64,000 nucleotides of DNA, taken from contig OX104127.1 in NCBI GenBank assembly GCA_944470555.2, forward strand, positions 50,954,934 through 51,018,933, in the 5' to 3' direction. A program made the translations under genes and the position numbers. Source of the DNA: Heterobilharzia americana (Eukaryota > Platyhelminthes > Trematoda > Strigeidida > Schistosomatidae). Under the pieces are notes generated by a model that made no database searches, had not been told where the DNA came from, and saw only the letters and a list, made by a program, of their open reading frames with translations. This document shows, one piece after another, positions 34,440 through 46,095 of this stretch; positions within the stretch are counted from its first letter, which is position 1; every line of letters starts with the position of its first letter.

Positions 34440-34625
34440 AAATTTAGTCTGCTATCGGTAGTAGACAACATGAAACTGACTGCTATCTAGTGACCAATTA
34501 GTTTATCGAATCCAGTCTTATAGGAAGTCAGTGGTAATTTCGGTGACTACAACGCTGGATGACGTCAATTCAAATTTGAGGTGGGACTTAATTTCCACCA
34601 AGGTTGTAGATAGGTGTTTGAGCGT
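34440..34625 (+). mobile_element. SINE family C fragment (right arm)
   Basis: Mirror of 10,540-10,680, without a visible hammerhead core. The outer end of the arm here is more diverged (about 90%). Confidence 0.55.
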
Positions 34626-34726
34626 GTCTTGTGTACTACTGGAAGTATGCAGACAGTTGATACTTCCCAGCTGCATATACCATGGAAGGCTAGTTTTTCT
34701 TGAGGTACCTAAGATAGAAAGGATAG

Positions 34727-35025
34727 GGATACTTCCTTAAGTTTCTCCCATTATTGGTGATTGGAGTTGGTTGTTGCTGTTTGTCTTGGTCGGGTATCAT
34801 CATCACCTTTGTCTTCTTTGCCTTCACTTGAATTGCTATCTTCGCTGCCTTCTCTCTTCTTTCAACTTGTTAGCTTCCGCCTGTAGATCTTCAAGTGTGT
34901 GACATTAGACATAAGTCATCGGTGAAATCCAAATCTTCTAGGATCTTTTACTTGGTGCAGCGTATCCCCCTCTTCTAGCTCCTTACTGTTTGTCGCATAA
35001 TCTGTCCACCTTTTACAACATTCTG
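34727..35025 (-). mobile_element. RTE-clade LINE internal fragment (RT region)
   Basis: The segment matches 41,150-41,450 in the same orientation, covering the DFADD region and the following linker, with many substitutions (roughly 85% by eye). It starts exactly where the right arm of the inverted duplication stops. It is truncated at both ends. Confidence 0.75.
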
Positions 35026-35800
35026 TGATTTTTATATTTATTGCTTAACATTTTTAACTAGGAAAGCATCTTTACATTATGTGTTTTTTTTGTCCATTAA
35101 ACATGAATATACATAAACACCGAAATCCTATGCCATCTGTAATCTTCACAATCAACAGCAGCTTACTCATTCTTCTAGCTGTTGGCAAATTCAGGATATC
35201 TATAGTTATTCGCTAAAGACTCCTTAATTTAGTATATTGAAGGATGATATTGGAAATGTTAAAAAATGATAATAATATTCAGTAATAATTTCAGCGTTAG
35301 GTGTTTATGGTACCATGATTCAAGTTGTCTGCCAAAGATCTATTCTGTTTATGTATATTGTCTTGGTAATAAAACAGCGACTAGAGGATAAACTGATAAG
35401 AGGATGAATTGCTTTTATGTACAAAATTTTTGTCTTTATCCGAATAACTGAAAACACGGGACAGATAAACCCTTTGTTAATTTTCATAATTTTTAAACAC
35501 TGTGAGAGAAAAGTTCTTAATAATTTTCACCAAGAGAAAACTACTCCAAAGATCCGCTTCCAATAAGTAGATGACAAGTTTACAGTACTGATATCGTAAC
35601 ACATCAATAAGCTCTTGATACATATAAATTCAGTAATGAATACAATCCAGTTTATCGAAGACTAAGAATTTGATGAAGGTGAGCTAGCAATGTTGGATCG
35701 CAAGATTCAACGAAAACAAGATAGAAAATTAAAGACCACTATCTATTTATCTTCCTACCCTAATCACTACTTCGACTTCAAATCATCTCACCCCATCTCA
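35026..35800. other. No recognisable gene
   Basis: Very AT-rich. Nothing recognised. Confidence 0.4.
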
Positions 35801-36020
35801 ATCAAGTGGGCTTTGTTAAATCCATATGTGATAGGGTGAAAAAGGCTACTAATAGAATAGTAAATCTGCTACAAGTAACTAGACACATGAAGAATGTCTT
35901 GCATCTCAATAATTATCCATCTAAATTTATCAATAAACTCATGAGAAATCAAAGGAAAAATATTAACATTAGCAGTGGTAGTAACACAGGTATTATTAAT
36001 AATAGTGTTATGGCTTGTAT

Positions 36021-36300
36021 TACACCGTCGTTGATTGGACCAAATTGGTCAGTCTCTGTTTGTATATGGGCTACTATGCGGATGCCTCGATATTGCCTGT
36101 CTTTTTAACTATGCATGGTAATGATTGGCAGTGGCTAGCAGTGGAATCGAGGATGCACATTTCTTCCTATTTGGGACTCGTCAGCTGGATGTACCTGCCT
36201 CCCAGTGAGTGATGTTGTTCCTACTGGGACTCGGACTCGGGAGCGATTGCTTCAAATGCCAGGGCGTTATCCACTACACCCTACTTAACAAAACAAGTAA
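36021..36300 (-). mobile_element. SINE family A, inserted in PLE relic 5
   Basis: A near-complete minus copy: the TCGTTGATTGGACCAAATTG end segment, CTACTATGCGGATGCCTCG, a hammerhead at 36,145-36,195 and tRNA-like boxes (GGACTCGGACTCGG) to about 36,280. In the hammerhead, minus CTGACGA is the complement of 36,178-36,184 and GAAA the complement of 36,160-36,163. Stem II has a mismatched closing pair, and stem I ATCCAG/CTCGAT has one mismatch. Confidence 0.78.
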
Positions 36301-36420
36301 TATTGGGGTGAAGTGAAGACACCTTGGAAACTGTTTTTCTAGGTAAACTACATACCGTTTGGCCCTAAGATATTTCCATCCTGGATTCCACTGCTAGCCA
36401 CTATCCATCATTACTATATA
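36279..36420 (+). repeat. Interspersed repeat copy plus SINE-A end fragment
   Basis: Positions 36,279-36,379 recur at 38,548-38,649 (about 91% identical). The following CCTGGATTCCACTGCTAGCC (36,381-36,400) is the post-cleavage end of family A in plus orientation. Confidence 0.65.
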
Positions 36421-36890
36421 TCAACAAATAGTAACAATTTTACCGCTAATAATAGTAATGATGGTGACAGGGTTGAGAGAAAATTCAAAGGCTCTGCTGC
36501 ATTACCATACAAGGAAGGCATCTCAGAAGCAATACGAATCATTCTGAATAAGGCTGGGATTAAAGTGGCATTTAAACCAACAAACTTGCTTAGAAACAAG
36601 CTTTGTGGGTTAAAAGATCCTATCGACACAACTAAGCAAAGTAATCTGGTTTACCAAATCCCTTGTAACGACTATGGGTTCAGATACATAGGTCAAACTA
36701 GTCGACCAGGGTCGATTAGAAAAACAGAGCATAGAAGCTTACCTACATCAAGATTAGTAGATCCTAATGAGATAAGAAATTTCGAGAGAAGCTCAGCTAT
36801 AGCTCTACAGGCAGTTATACACAATCATATAGTAGGGTGGGATAGAGCGACAGCGTTAAAAACTAAATTAAGTGGAGAGACAGATTGATA

Positions 36891-37740
36891 ACCGAATTTT
36901 TGTTTATCGAATCAACACCAGATACATGCAATAGAAATGATTCTGCACCGATCCCATACATATGGAAAATACTACTATCCATATTATAAGGAGGACAGAA
37001 GATCAGAACTATATAAGCCGTGTCTCAGGGTTGTTATCCTTATTTGCCTATGGACAATGAATTATTTCTGAAACACTATCCAGCAAATAATATTGTTCCA
37101 CTGTACGACAATTCTAATAAACAGACTAAAATGGAATTAAAACTAGTAGCAGTTGGAAGGGTGGACATAGAACAGCCCTTTATCTGTCATACAATAGAAT
37201 CTAGGAATGCAGCTGGCTACTTGTAAATCACAATTACTTTGTTTTCCGTGTCAGTTGGCAACAGCAAACTGACTAAAGAACCTGATGATATACCATCTAC
37301 GCAAGCACTACTCAACGTTTAAACATCTGATTATGTGACCAACTACCGGCTGTTGTGAACGTATTCTTGGATGTCATTATCGATATTTGCAGTTATTCAC
37401 AACCAGAAAATCAGTAACTATCACAGTAAGGTTACTGGGAGAGTTATATATCTTTTGCTCACCACAGTTAGAAAGCAGTCTGTCTGAAACAGAGTGAACA
37501 AGCAGCGAATCGAATCTGCATCAATTAGTATCAATACAAATCTACCAAACCACTGCTGTCTCATATAGTCAGACTGGTGGTCAGTATGATGCCCCTCCTC
37601 TCTAATTGATTTGGGTTCAAATGAGAAGTCCTGACTGGGCGGCCAGTGTAAACACAATGAATTGACAGTAAGGTATCACAAATTCGCATGGCAGTCGGAC
37701 AAAACTCTTCATGATTAAAACCAAATAAAAATTTCATAAG
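36891..37740. other. PLE 3' flank and unassigned DNA
   Basis: The first part (to about 37,000) resembles the PLE relic 4 flank (TTTGTTTATCGAATCAACA, ATACATGCAAT). Beyond that no gene or repeat is recognised. Confidence 0.4.
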
Positions 37741-37744
37741 CATT

Positions 37745-37835
37745 CTTGTCTCATAGCTCATTTGGTAAAGCATCGGGCCAGAAACCCAGTGGTTGCTAGT
37801 TTAAATCCTTTCACTTTCAGTCACCACCTAATATC
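37745..37835 (+). pseudogene. tRNA-like sequence (SINE head or tRNA pseudogene)
   Basis: TAGCTCATTTGG resembles an A box and AGTTTAAATCC, about 45 bases later, a weak B box, with a possible anticodon arm between (GGG/CCC). Acceptor and T stems do not pair well, so it is not an intact tRNA gene. Confidence 0.4.
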
Positions 37836-38547
37836 AGTAATACAAGTGTGTCGAACAGCGGCTACCTCAGATGATCAAATTGACAATCAAACTTTTGTTG
37901 ATATACATCTGAAGAAACACATAAACTGCTCTTTTTTCTTTCTCGTCATACTGATACATAACTACCGAAAGGTTACTTACCATCCTCTTACCAGGTTCCA
38001 GTGATTAAAATACGTTGGAACATGCTCTCAGAGACAGTTCACATATAGAGTTGCCTTCATAATTGACTGATGCCAGCCGAAAGGCCAGTGGGAACAAAAG
38101 TGCACTGGAAAGTCGTCACAACTTAAAACTCATCACTAATTCGCTTCATGACTCTGGTAAAAATTAAACTATGAACTGTTAGATCTCCCAGCTGGCTATA
38201 ATCAGTAATAAAAACTCCTTACAAATAAGTTAAATTCCACAAAATTCCTAACTGAATTATACATCATTCGTGTTTCGGTAAGTCGAAACATGAAAGTTTC
38301 AAACAAATTTAGTGTAATTTTTCAAACAAATGTGGTGGTATGCATCTTGAATGTCACACGATAACTAACATCTTTAACATCTCCAATAACCTCAATATTC
38401 ATGTGCATATATTTACTAGAAGTTCGAATCTGTCGTAATAAATCTTGCATTCGGTACCAGTTTTGTTTATGATGCATATAAAGGATACATCTTCCCTTCT
38501 GATTTGAATAAAGGAAGGAATCAGTCAAAGACAATGTAGTGAGATTG
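37836..38547. other. No recognisable gene
   Basis: Short frames only. Confidence 0.4.
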
Positions 38548-38649
38548 CCCTACCTAACAAAACAAGTAATATTGGGGTGAATTGAAGATACTTTGGCAAC
38601 TGTTTTTTCTAGGTAAACTGTATACCGTTTGGCCCCAAGATATTTCCAC
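38548..38649 (+). repeat. Second copy of the 100-bp interspersed repeat
   Basis: Partner of 36,279-36,379: shared AAACAAGTAATATTGGGGTG, TAGGTAAACT and TACCGTTTGGCCC blocks in the same order. Confidence 0.8.
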
Positions 38650-38679
38650 CTACCTTAGCTATTGATTTCAACTAATGCA

Positions 38680-38950
38680 GAAGAAAATGAAGGTGGATTG
38701 GATTGAGCTTACACTGAGAAAACCAATTGGGGACATCACGTACCAGGTCATACCCTCGACTGGAACCTGAATGCGAAACGATGAGTTTGGCGACCGAGGG
38801 TGACATGAAGGAGATAATATGAGGAAGAAATGAAAGCTTGTGGGTAATCGTGGAGCCAGGTTGAAAAGACTGCAGAGAACAGAGTGAAGTGGCGATGTGT
38901 TACTGAAGCCCTGTGTTCCACTAGGAAGCCAAGGGGCAAATAATAATAAT
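38680..38950 (+). mobile_element. RTE-clade LINE, 3'-terminal fragment
   Basis: About 270 bp matching the 3' end of the RTE copies at 16,640-16,925 and 40,528-40,790 (GGACATCACG, TGAGGAAGAAATGA, GTTCCACTAGGAA), ending in a short (TAA)n tail at 38,940-38,951. The frame is broken. Confidence 0.78.
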
Positions 38951-40510
38951 TTTACTCACTTAGGCACTCAGTTATAGCTGTCAGTCTATCGTCATAAATT
39001 CGTTCCCATCCAAATCAAACGGTATTCCCAGTGGGTCGGTCAGTTTTGCTTCTGAATACGGCCTTTGTCTAAAATATCAATCCAATGGATGGTTTACATT
39101 TTTCATGTACATATAAGTAACAAATATTATAAAGTGACTTCTAGAGAGCAGTAAGTATTTATTTTAGGCTACAGTATATATTTATATCTAAGTATCAGTT
39201 TATTTAAAACTCCCACATAGACATTTAGTGAATTTAGTGAAGGAACACATTTCTTTTCTATTAGCTCCTCATCAGCGGCTCTACACTAACACATGAATTT
39301 TGAAAATTATTATCTGAACACGAAGTTTGTAGTGGTGAATTAAATAACAATGGCCACGACATCAAATTTACCCATGAAGTTATTGGTCACGTAGACGAAT
39401 ATTCCAAGTATTGAGTAGGATTTTTTGATACAGTATCAGCGAAATGCATTAAAATGGGATGTAAATATTTGTTCAGTGATCTAGAGAAAGTGATGACTTC
39501 TTTCAAGTGCACACGAGTTGCAAGTAATCGTGAATGTTAACTGCGCTAACAGAACATTTCCACAAAATTACTAAGATGGACTGGTTGAGCGATAAACTGT
39601 AGAGGTTTTATGTTAATGGAGTAAAACCTAAGTGAGAAGTTGATTTCCTTTCATGGCCAAAGTGCTAACGTGGCTTGTAAAGACCTTTATCGTCAGAAAC
39701 TTAATTCATGTGGAAGATGAAATTGTAAAGTCTTCCAGGTAATAACTTGATCAAGCGTGTTTATATATCATTTATTGAAACATATATGATAAGTAGTGTT
39801 CAGAACTTTTATGACCAATTTATGTAACGGTTCGCCCTATGAAACTAGCCCTATGGGAGCAGTTAAACTGGCAAATGTGCATGGAAGAGGCTGGAACAAT
39901 CAGCCTTTCTTCGCCTCTTGCACTTATAGTTAGTTGATTAGATAAGATGCGACAGAGTCTCACAGTACTGTATATTATTCAAAGAGTGCATCTCAAACGT
40001 TGCGACACGATCTGGTTTCAAAAATAAGGTTTCTTTGTGTAATCATGCTTAGTCAAGAAACAAGTCAGATATTTGTTGTCACTAAGTAGGTTTTCGATGT
40101 CATCCAGTTATTTCACTGTGGCATCATCACAGCACATGATGTCTTCACAAGATTTCGTCGATATCTAAGAGGTATGGAACTAAAGAAGTGAGTTTAACCA
40201 GCCAATGTTGAGTTTTTGTGTGTGCGTCTTTCTGTAGTAATGACTAGCCTCCCTAATGGTAGGACGTCTCAAAATAATATGTTATTATTTATCTTTCCTA
40301 CCAAGTTGAAGTTAATTACCAGGTGAACAGTATGAAGTTTACAAAGAAGGGTATTCTGATAAAATTTCATTTTTCGTACCGATGAAAGCGTGTGAGTAGT
40401 TTGCACCTTCCGGCTGCCCATACCCCGGAAATTATTTCTACTGGATACTTGAAGGAAAAGAAAGTTTGTGTGGCTGCAAAGGATATGCATCACCTACCAC
40501 ATATGGCTTT
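38951..40510. other. No recognisable gene
   Basis: I looked for coding exons on both strands and found none I can support. The minus frame at 40,269-40,493 has no recognised motif. Confidence 0.4.
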
Positions 40511-40511
40511 A

Positions 40512-42210
40512 AAGATTATTATTATTATTAGTCCCTTGAGTTCCTAATGGAACATAGGGCTTCAGTAGCACGCCTCCAGTGACCTCTGTTCTCTGAGATC
40601 TTTTGAACCTGGTTCCACGACAGCCCACAAGCTCTCATTTCCTCCTCGCACGATCTCCTACATGTCACCCTCACCTTGAACGTCCAACTCGTCGCTTCCC
40701 ATGGGGATTCCACTCGAGTGACTGGCCTGACGCGTGATGTCCTCAGTCGGCTTTCTCAGTGCATGCCCAATCCATCTCCACTTCCTCCCAGTGCATATTT
40801 GTTGCGTGATAGGTTCTTGGTTGGTTCGTTCCCAGAGCTCCTTGTTGCTTATTCTTTCTGGCAATCCATCTGATCTTCAGTATCGAGCCAGCATAGATTG
40901 CAGTTGTTGAAGAATGTCTGTAGTTTATTGGAAATCTCTTTCGTAACGCGCCAAGTCTCTCAACCATCACAATCAAGCACTGACTTGACGTTGGTGTTGA
41001 AAATCCGTATCTTGCTCCACATGCTGAGTGCAGATCTCCACACTGGTTTCAGGCTAATGAACGCCTCTCCTGCTCTTCCGATTCTGACTTTGACATCTTC
41101 GTCTGTGCCAGTACCGCCTGTAGTTGAAACAGTGCTTCCTAGATAGGTGAAGGAGGTTACTTCCTTTAAGTTTCTCCAGTTGATAGTGATTGGAGTTTGT
41201 TGTTGTTGTTGGTGTTGTTGGTTGGGTATCTTCATCACCTCTGTCTTCTCTATATTCACTTGAAGTCCCGTCTTCGCTGCCCTGACCTACCTCTTCTGTC
41301 AACTTGTTAGTTTTTGCCTGCAGATCTTCAAGTTTGTGTGACATCAGACATAAGTCATCGGCGAAATCCAAGTCTTCTAGGTTCTTTTCCGCAGTCCAGC
41401 GTATCCCCCTCTTCTCGCTCCTCACAGTCGCCGGTTGCATGATCCAGTCCACCACAATCAAGAATATCATGGGTGATAGTAGACAGCCTTGTTTCACTCC
41501 TGTCTTCACTTCAAAAGCATCACTGAGCTTCCCATTATGAAGTACTTGGCATGTGGCATCTTCATATAGTTCTTGAATGAGGCGAATAAAGGTTAGCGGT
41601 ACTCCATAGTAATGAAGCAGTTTCCAAATTACTTCTCTGTCGACGCTGTCAAAGGCCTTTTCAAAGTCGATAAAGTTGAGGTAGAGAGCTGATTGCCATT
41701 CTTTGCTCTGTTCTATGATGATGCGAAGTGTAACGTTGCAATTTGGTCTGCACATGATTTGTACTTCCTGAATCCAGCCAGACTGTTCCGGTCGTAGTTT
41801 TGAATCCAGTGCATCCTTCAGTCTCTGCAGGATGATGTGGCTTAATATTTTACTTGGGGTGGACAGGGGAGTGATTCCACGCCAGTTCTTGCAAACACTG
41901 AGGTCTCCCTTCTTCGGCAGTTTGACAAGGTAACCCTTCTTCCAGTCGACAGGCAGGTACCTTCACTTCCTCCCACACCTTCTGCAATAGTGGTGTGAGC
42001 ATGTCTGCTGTTGTCTCTGCGTCTGTTCTCAGTGCTTCTGGTGGTATCCCATCTGGTCCTGCTGCTTTCCCGCATTTCAGTAGCTTTATGGCATTCAGGA
42101 CTTCCATTTTTGTTGGAGGATTTATGTTCACTTGTAGTTCAGCGGCTGCAGGTGGTATTTCTTTTTTAAAGATTAGTGGTTTGAAATTCGGTTGTTCTAA
42201 CAGCGAACAG
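40512..42210 (-). mobile_element. RTE-clade (SR2-like) LINE, 5'-truncated copy with RT domain
   Basis: This is the best LINE copy in the window. On the minus strand, from about 42,205, come the pre-RT segment (LLKCGKAAGPDGIPPEAL, about 42,047-42,100) and, after a frameshift, the RT palm in the frame 41,755-41,054 (FIDFEKAFDSVDR, TGVKQGCLLSP, then DFADDLCLMSH at about 41,345-41,375). A second shift near 41,280 leads to SFTYLGSTV and NTNVKSVL, and another to the C-terminal RTNQ and ACGLSWNQV region ending about 40,530. The 3' end is a (TAA)n tail at 40,515-40,530. RT copies the element RNA at a nicked target. The endonuclease is missing and at least three frameshifts are present. Confidence 0.9.
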
Positions 42211-43200
42211 GAAAAACCTAAAACCACAAGCACCAGACTACCAAAACGTAGCGAACCTTTATTCGCTTCCCAAAGGAAAGAAGAGAATCATCATAGTACT
42301 TCCCGTCACTCGTGGGAAACACCTTACTGTCATAACACCTCATTCATTCAGTGGTATGTCTTCGCCTAAGGAACCCATAATAGTGTAGAGATATACACTA
42401 TTATGATAACTGCTTTTCATTTTACCACTATCCAGCAGAACTTCCTAGCATGGTACTACTTCAAGAAACAAACGTTTCAGCCAGTTTAACTCTTTCAGTC
42501 ATTATCATATGCAAGGATGACCACCACGTCAACGTAGCAGTGATCGGTCGGGAAATTCTATTTTAAGAAATAGAAACCCATGATTTCTGTAATGGTTATA
42601 ATATTCTGTCTGATTTATTATCTCCTTCGGGGCGCCAATCTGTACTTTGACGAAGATAAAATCTGTTAAAACTGAAGACTATATTGTACACAATTTGAAA
42701 ATTTACAAATATTTCTGCCAATGAACTTTTAGTGTCAGAAAATGTGTTGACTTCTGATAATGACATGTATTTCTTAGTACAAATAATCAAACACTTGTAG
42801 ACACAAAAACTGGGAAAAGATCCTAGATAATGAACTTTTATGTTAACATAAGTTGTTACGGAAGGTAAGTATTTCAACTAATAATACTAATCTGTCCATA
42901 AAAACATGCTTAGTTATTTAACAAATCCTTCTCAAAAGTGACGCCGTTTATTATTTCTGCGTGAAACCTCTGTAATGCTTCAGTAAAACAAAGGTATTTA
43001 TACATCGTTTCATAACAAGCTTTTACGATCATTTTAATGTCATGAATAAAACGTCAACTTTTTAAACTACGTCAATCTAACTAACAAACATCTTTGCGAT
43101 AAAATTACAAAATTCAAATTGCCACTACGGGAAAGTCTCAATTTGTCACTGACTTACCAATATCGAAACGCACTCAGAAACCGTGTTCAAATTTATACAG
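42211..43200. other. No recognisable gene
   Basis: The minus frame at 42,596-42,877 (93 codons) shows no recognisable domain. Confidence 0.4.
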
Positions 43201-43204
43201 TGAA

Positions 43205-43345
43205 TAGTGAAATACACAGTGTGAGGGATAGTTATATTACCTGGCTTAGCAGACAGAGGCGAAGCAGTGTTTGAACCCATAACTTACAGGTTGACGCCGA
43301 ACTGCCTAAACCAGTGAGCAACAGCTTCACTGTCTATCTCTCCCA
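43205..43345 (-). mobile_element. tRNA-derived SINE-like sequence, other family
   Basis: On the minus strand, TTGCTCACTGGTTTAGGCA (A-box-like) and GGGTTCAAACACT (B-box-like) are about 45 bases apart, followed by a family-specific segment. It does not match families A-C and no hammerhead core is visible. Confidence 0.45.
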
Positions 43346-44250
43346 CTCTTAGAAAATCTTCGGTCGCATAGTTGAAACAATAGTAATAAACAGTAGTTAA
43401 TTCATCAACATGAAATAAAGAGTAATCTGGTAACCCAGTCTGCTGATGGATAGTAGGTGAGAAATAGTTTACAAAAGGATGCAGTATTGTAATGTTCATC
43501 TAACAAACGGTCTACTAGAGCCAAGTAATTGACAGACTTGGAATAATCTCCGTTTAAAAAGTGTTAAATAGACATAGTCAGTTTTCTGAAGAACGAGTAT
43601 TTCCAAATGATTTGATCCTCTTTTAAATGAGTTATTTGATGATTTGATTGACGATAAAGTTAACTGTGATTATAATATATCGGTTCGAACCTTTCAAAAA
43701 GCCTCAGATCCCTACAGGTTTCGGATACTCCTTTCTGATGGGCACCAGTAAGCAAAATACCCAGATTGGGTGGATCTTCCTAACGACTACTTCCAACCAC
43801 CATAAGCCTGTACTATTAAATTATGGCCTAAAATTTGAATAGCGTTGAAAGTATGTTTCATTTCAATTTATCGCCTTCATTATTGTAGTGTCACAAAAAG
43901 TCCCCTTTTAATGCCTAATCTATAAGTCTCAAGTTTGTTGACACTTATTCTAGCTTTGGTATTTTATACAGGGCTTCAGTACACTTTGAGACTGAAGTCA
44001 TCCTGAAATGTAGTCTCTTAAGTATTCATGCTTCTCTTAGTAGGAAAGCTACTATGCAAAATAAAAAGATAAACCAGTGACGTACACGGCAAACACAATG
44101 TCACCGAAAATAAGTGAAACACTAGCGAAGTACCGGTTGTTCTTTTAATTCTTTGTTAGAAAAACTGAACATTATTGATTCAGATTAAAAGTACGTTACC
44201 AAGATGCATTGCATGCAAAGAAATATCTTCGTTTGCAGGTTTCCAGGAGT
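43346..44250. other. No recognisable gene
   Basis: A G+C-richer patch at 43,690-43,830 stands out but is not recognised. The plus frame 43,648-43,842 covers it. Confidence 0.35.
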
Positions 44251-44251
44251 T

Positions 44252-44412
44252 CGATCGATTTCAAAGTGGTATTCATCATGGAATGGTATGAACAGACACT
44301 GAAATAATGGCCAGCTATTTCACCCAGGCGCGGAGTCCCTCAGTAGACTGTCAGTTTTCTACTTGCTTCAATCCACAGGTCGTGACTCCTCACTAGAACT
44401 TCGATAAACCTC
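44252..44412 (-). mobile_element. SINE family B fragment, minus
   Basis: The minus strand carries the tail (TTCAAAGTGGTATTCATCATG as complement), a hammerhead remnant (CTGAGGG, GGTGAAATAGCTGG) and the family-B 5' part near 44,380-44,410. The tRNA head is lost. Confidence 0.62.
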
Positions 44413-44672
44413 ATCTTGGAGCATGAATGATGGTCCTACCATAACGTGAACTGACAGTGGCTCAATGAGACCATGCAAATCACAGAGCCTGACGGTCCTT
44501 GGTTAAATGCTTGGCAGGGTTATGAGTGCTTACTGCTGAGGAGTTCCACACTGAGACGAAACAGCTATTGAGTATTCCAAGGTTTTCAGTGGTTTTCCAG
44601 TTGATATCAATCCTAGATGAATATCACCCTGAAATCAATAAATATTTTCCACGTTTGATTCCCAATATCTAA
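44413..44672 (+). mobile_element. SINE family B, plus copy with intact hammerhead core
   Basis: Head remnant, hammerhead (44,530-44,583) and tail (CACCCTGAAATCAATAAAT). CTGAGGA is at 44,536-44,542 and GAAA at 44,558-44,561, but the cleavage triplet has decayed (CTATT in place of CTGTC). It forms an inverted pair with the minus fragment on its left. Confidence 0.7.
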
Positions 44673-45140
44673 CTTGATGGTTTGTTGATCATTTAATGAA
44701 TTTATGACTCACTCAGATTTTTTGGCCCGATTTGTCACTTATATTTTAGCTTAAACAATGAATTGAAGTTCTTTCAGTGGAGTCAGGCATTTACGCCAAG
44801 GCTTGAGGCATTATTCATGCTGAAAAAGACTGTTTTTCATTTAAATTTGCACATTAAGCGGTCTGTTTGGTCATCTCTTCTCAAGAATTCAGTATTCAGG
44901 TAGGTTAGACAAGAACTCAACCTTTTGGACTAAACAAACACTAATAAATGGATAAAATCTGTCAAAGAGTATGAGAACCACCATTTGAATTTTCGGGTAA
45001 AAGAAAATGCGTGAGATTTTATTGCACATACTCCAATCACCGGCACAATATTTAACCATAAAAATAATTCCTGTGAACAGAATAAACAACTAAGCAGAGA
45101 GTGTTCATTCGTGCAAGACTTATAGCGAGTTCTAGACGTT
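44673..45140. other. No recognisable gene
   Basis: Nothing recognised. Confidence 0.4.
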
Positions 45141-45142
45141 TA

Positions 45143-45440
45143 CTGATTTCAGGTTGGTATTCGTCACGGACTGACATCAATTGCACAAACACTAGAAACC
45201 CGAGAACACTGGATATCTGTTTCATCCTAGTATAGGACTTCTCAGTAGTACGAATCCATAACCCTGACCCACCCAGGACCTTTAGGTTTCACTAACCACA
45301 GGCTATAATTGAGCTACTAGGTTAGAATCTGATGATACATATTTCCTACTTCTCTCAGTTCATGACATAGAGTGACCTCCATCTAATGTCATCATTGAGT
45401 AACTGTCCTCATGTTCGACTTGGTTGGCCTATAGAAGAGA
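45143..45440 (-). mobile_element. SINE family B, near complete
   Basis: Minus-strand order: 5' part (about 45,340-45,440), tRNA-like boxes, a hammerhead with CTGAGAA (one core change), GTCC, TATACTA, GGAT and GAAAC, ATATC as cleavage region, and CAGTG closing stem I. The tail ends near 45,145. Confidence 0.72.
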
Positions 45441-45800
45441 AATGCTATCTTCAAGTTCAACACAATTCTCTATTCTGTCCTCCTAAAATGTGAACGGATA
45501 AAACTTAGTGGTATAATTTGCAAACGGGGATCAAATGAGCTATCAAACTTACATCAATTTGAGTTATTAGTTATTCTTACTTCTGGGGTGTTCATTTTGA
45601 GCAATAATATCTACTAAGCAATGCCAAATTATGATTACCATACTGTAAGCATTACTTCATATGCTACACTACTTACATACTGATATTTGCCACTGGAAGA
45701 AATTAATTATTCTGGATGAACTTCTTGTTGAATGGGCAGTGTTAAACTCTTTAATAAACGACAAAGTTTGTGCGCTATATAAAAGTGTATAGGAGAAAAA
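45441..45800. other. No recognisable gene
   Basis: AT-rich. Nothing recognised. Confidence 0.4.
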
Positions 45801-45814
45801 GAGTTGCTGCCTAA

Positions 45815-46095
45815 ATTCATCGGAGACTGAAGTCGATTGAGGAACAGTTGAAAATTTTAGAGGATCAAAAACTTTTTCTTCCTAGTTCAGGAATCCATTA
45901 GTGACATGCTTACCAAGAGACCCAGTGGTTTTTGGCTTCACGCCTAATAGGGCTGTGGATTTGCATTGTTGAGGATTCCCTAAATAGAATGAAACAGCTT
46001 ATCAGCGTCTTACGGTTTGAAATGCTTCCTGGATTGACTTCACTCTGTAATAAAAACTATCCTGAGATTAATCGGTAACCACAAGTCCTAAACTA
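45815..46095 (+). mobile_element. SINE family B, strongly decayed
   Basis: Tail and hammerhead remnants (TGTTGAGGATTCCC, AATGAAACAGC, TATCAGCG) are recognisable at about 45,975-46,020, with the family-B 3' segment after them. Confidence 0.5.

Larger units (their letters stand above)
28556..34726 (-). repeat. Large inverted duplication, right arm (about 6.2 kb)
   Basis: Reverse complement of 10,387-16,925 with small indels: 433 bp missing near 28,648, about 50 bp extra at 32,121-32,170, about 20 bp extra near 29,265 and about 15 bp extra near 31,915. Similarity ends abruptly at 34,726, where an RTE fragment begins. Confidence 0.93.
35801..36890 (+). mobile_element. Penelope-like element relic 5, split by a SINE
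   Basis: The first part (35,801-36,020) encodes the end of the RT and connector (GFVKSICDRVKKATNRIVN, LNNYPSKFINKLMRNQ). After an insertion of about 400 bp the second part (36,421-36,888) encodes the connector and GIY-YIG domain: KEGISEAIRIILNKAGIKVA, KLCGLKDPID, LVYQIPC, YIGQTSRPGSIR, then SSAIALQAV and GWD to the stop at 36,886-36,888. The second part is an open frame of 107 codons. The insertion and missing RT core make it inactive. Confidence 0.85.

Noticed and set aside
10387..34726. A giant DNA transposon with long terminal inverted repeats
   Set aside because: No target-site duplication at the outer edges and no transposase in the spacer. A segmental inverted duplication fits better.
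41995..42369. 124-codon plus-strand frame
   Set aside because: It is the antisense shadow of the RTE pre-RT region.
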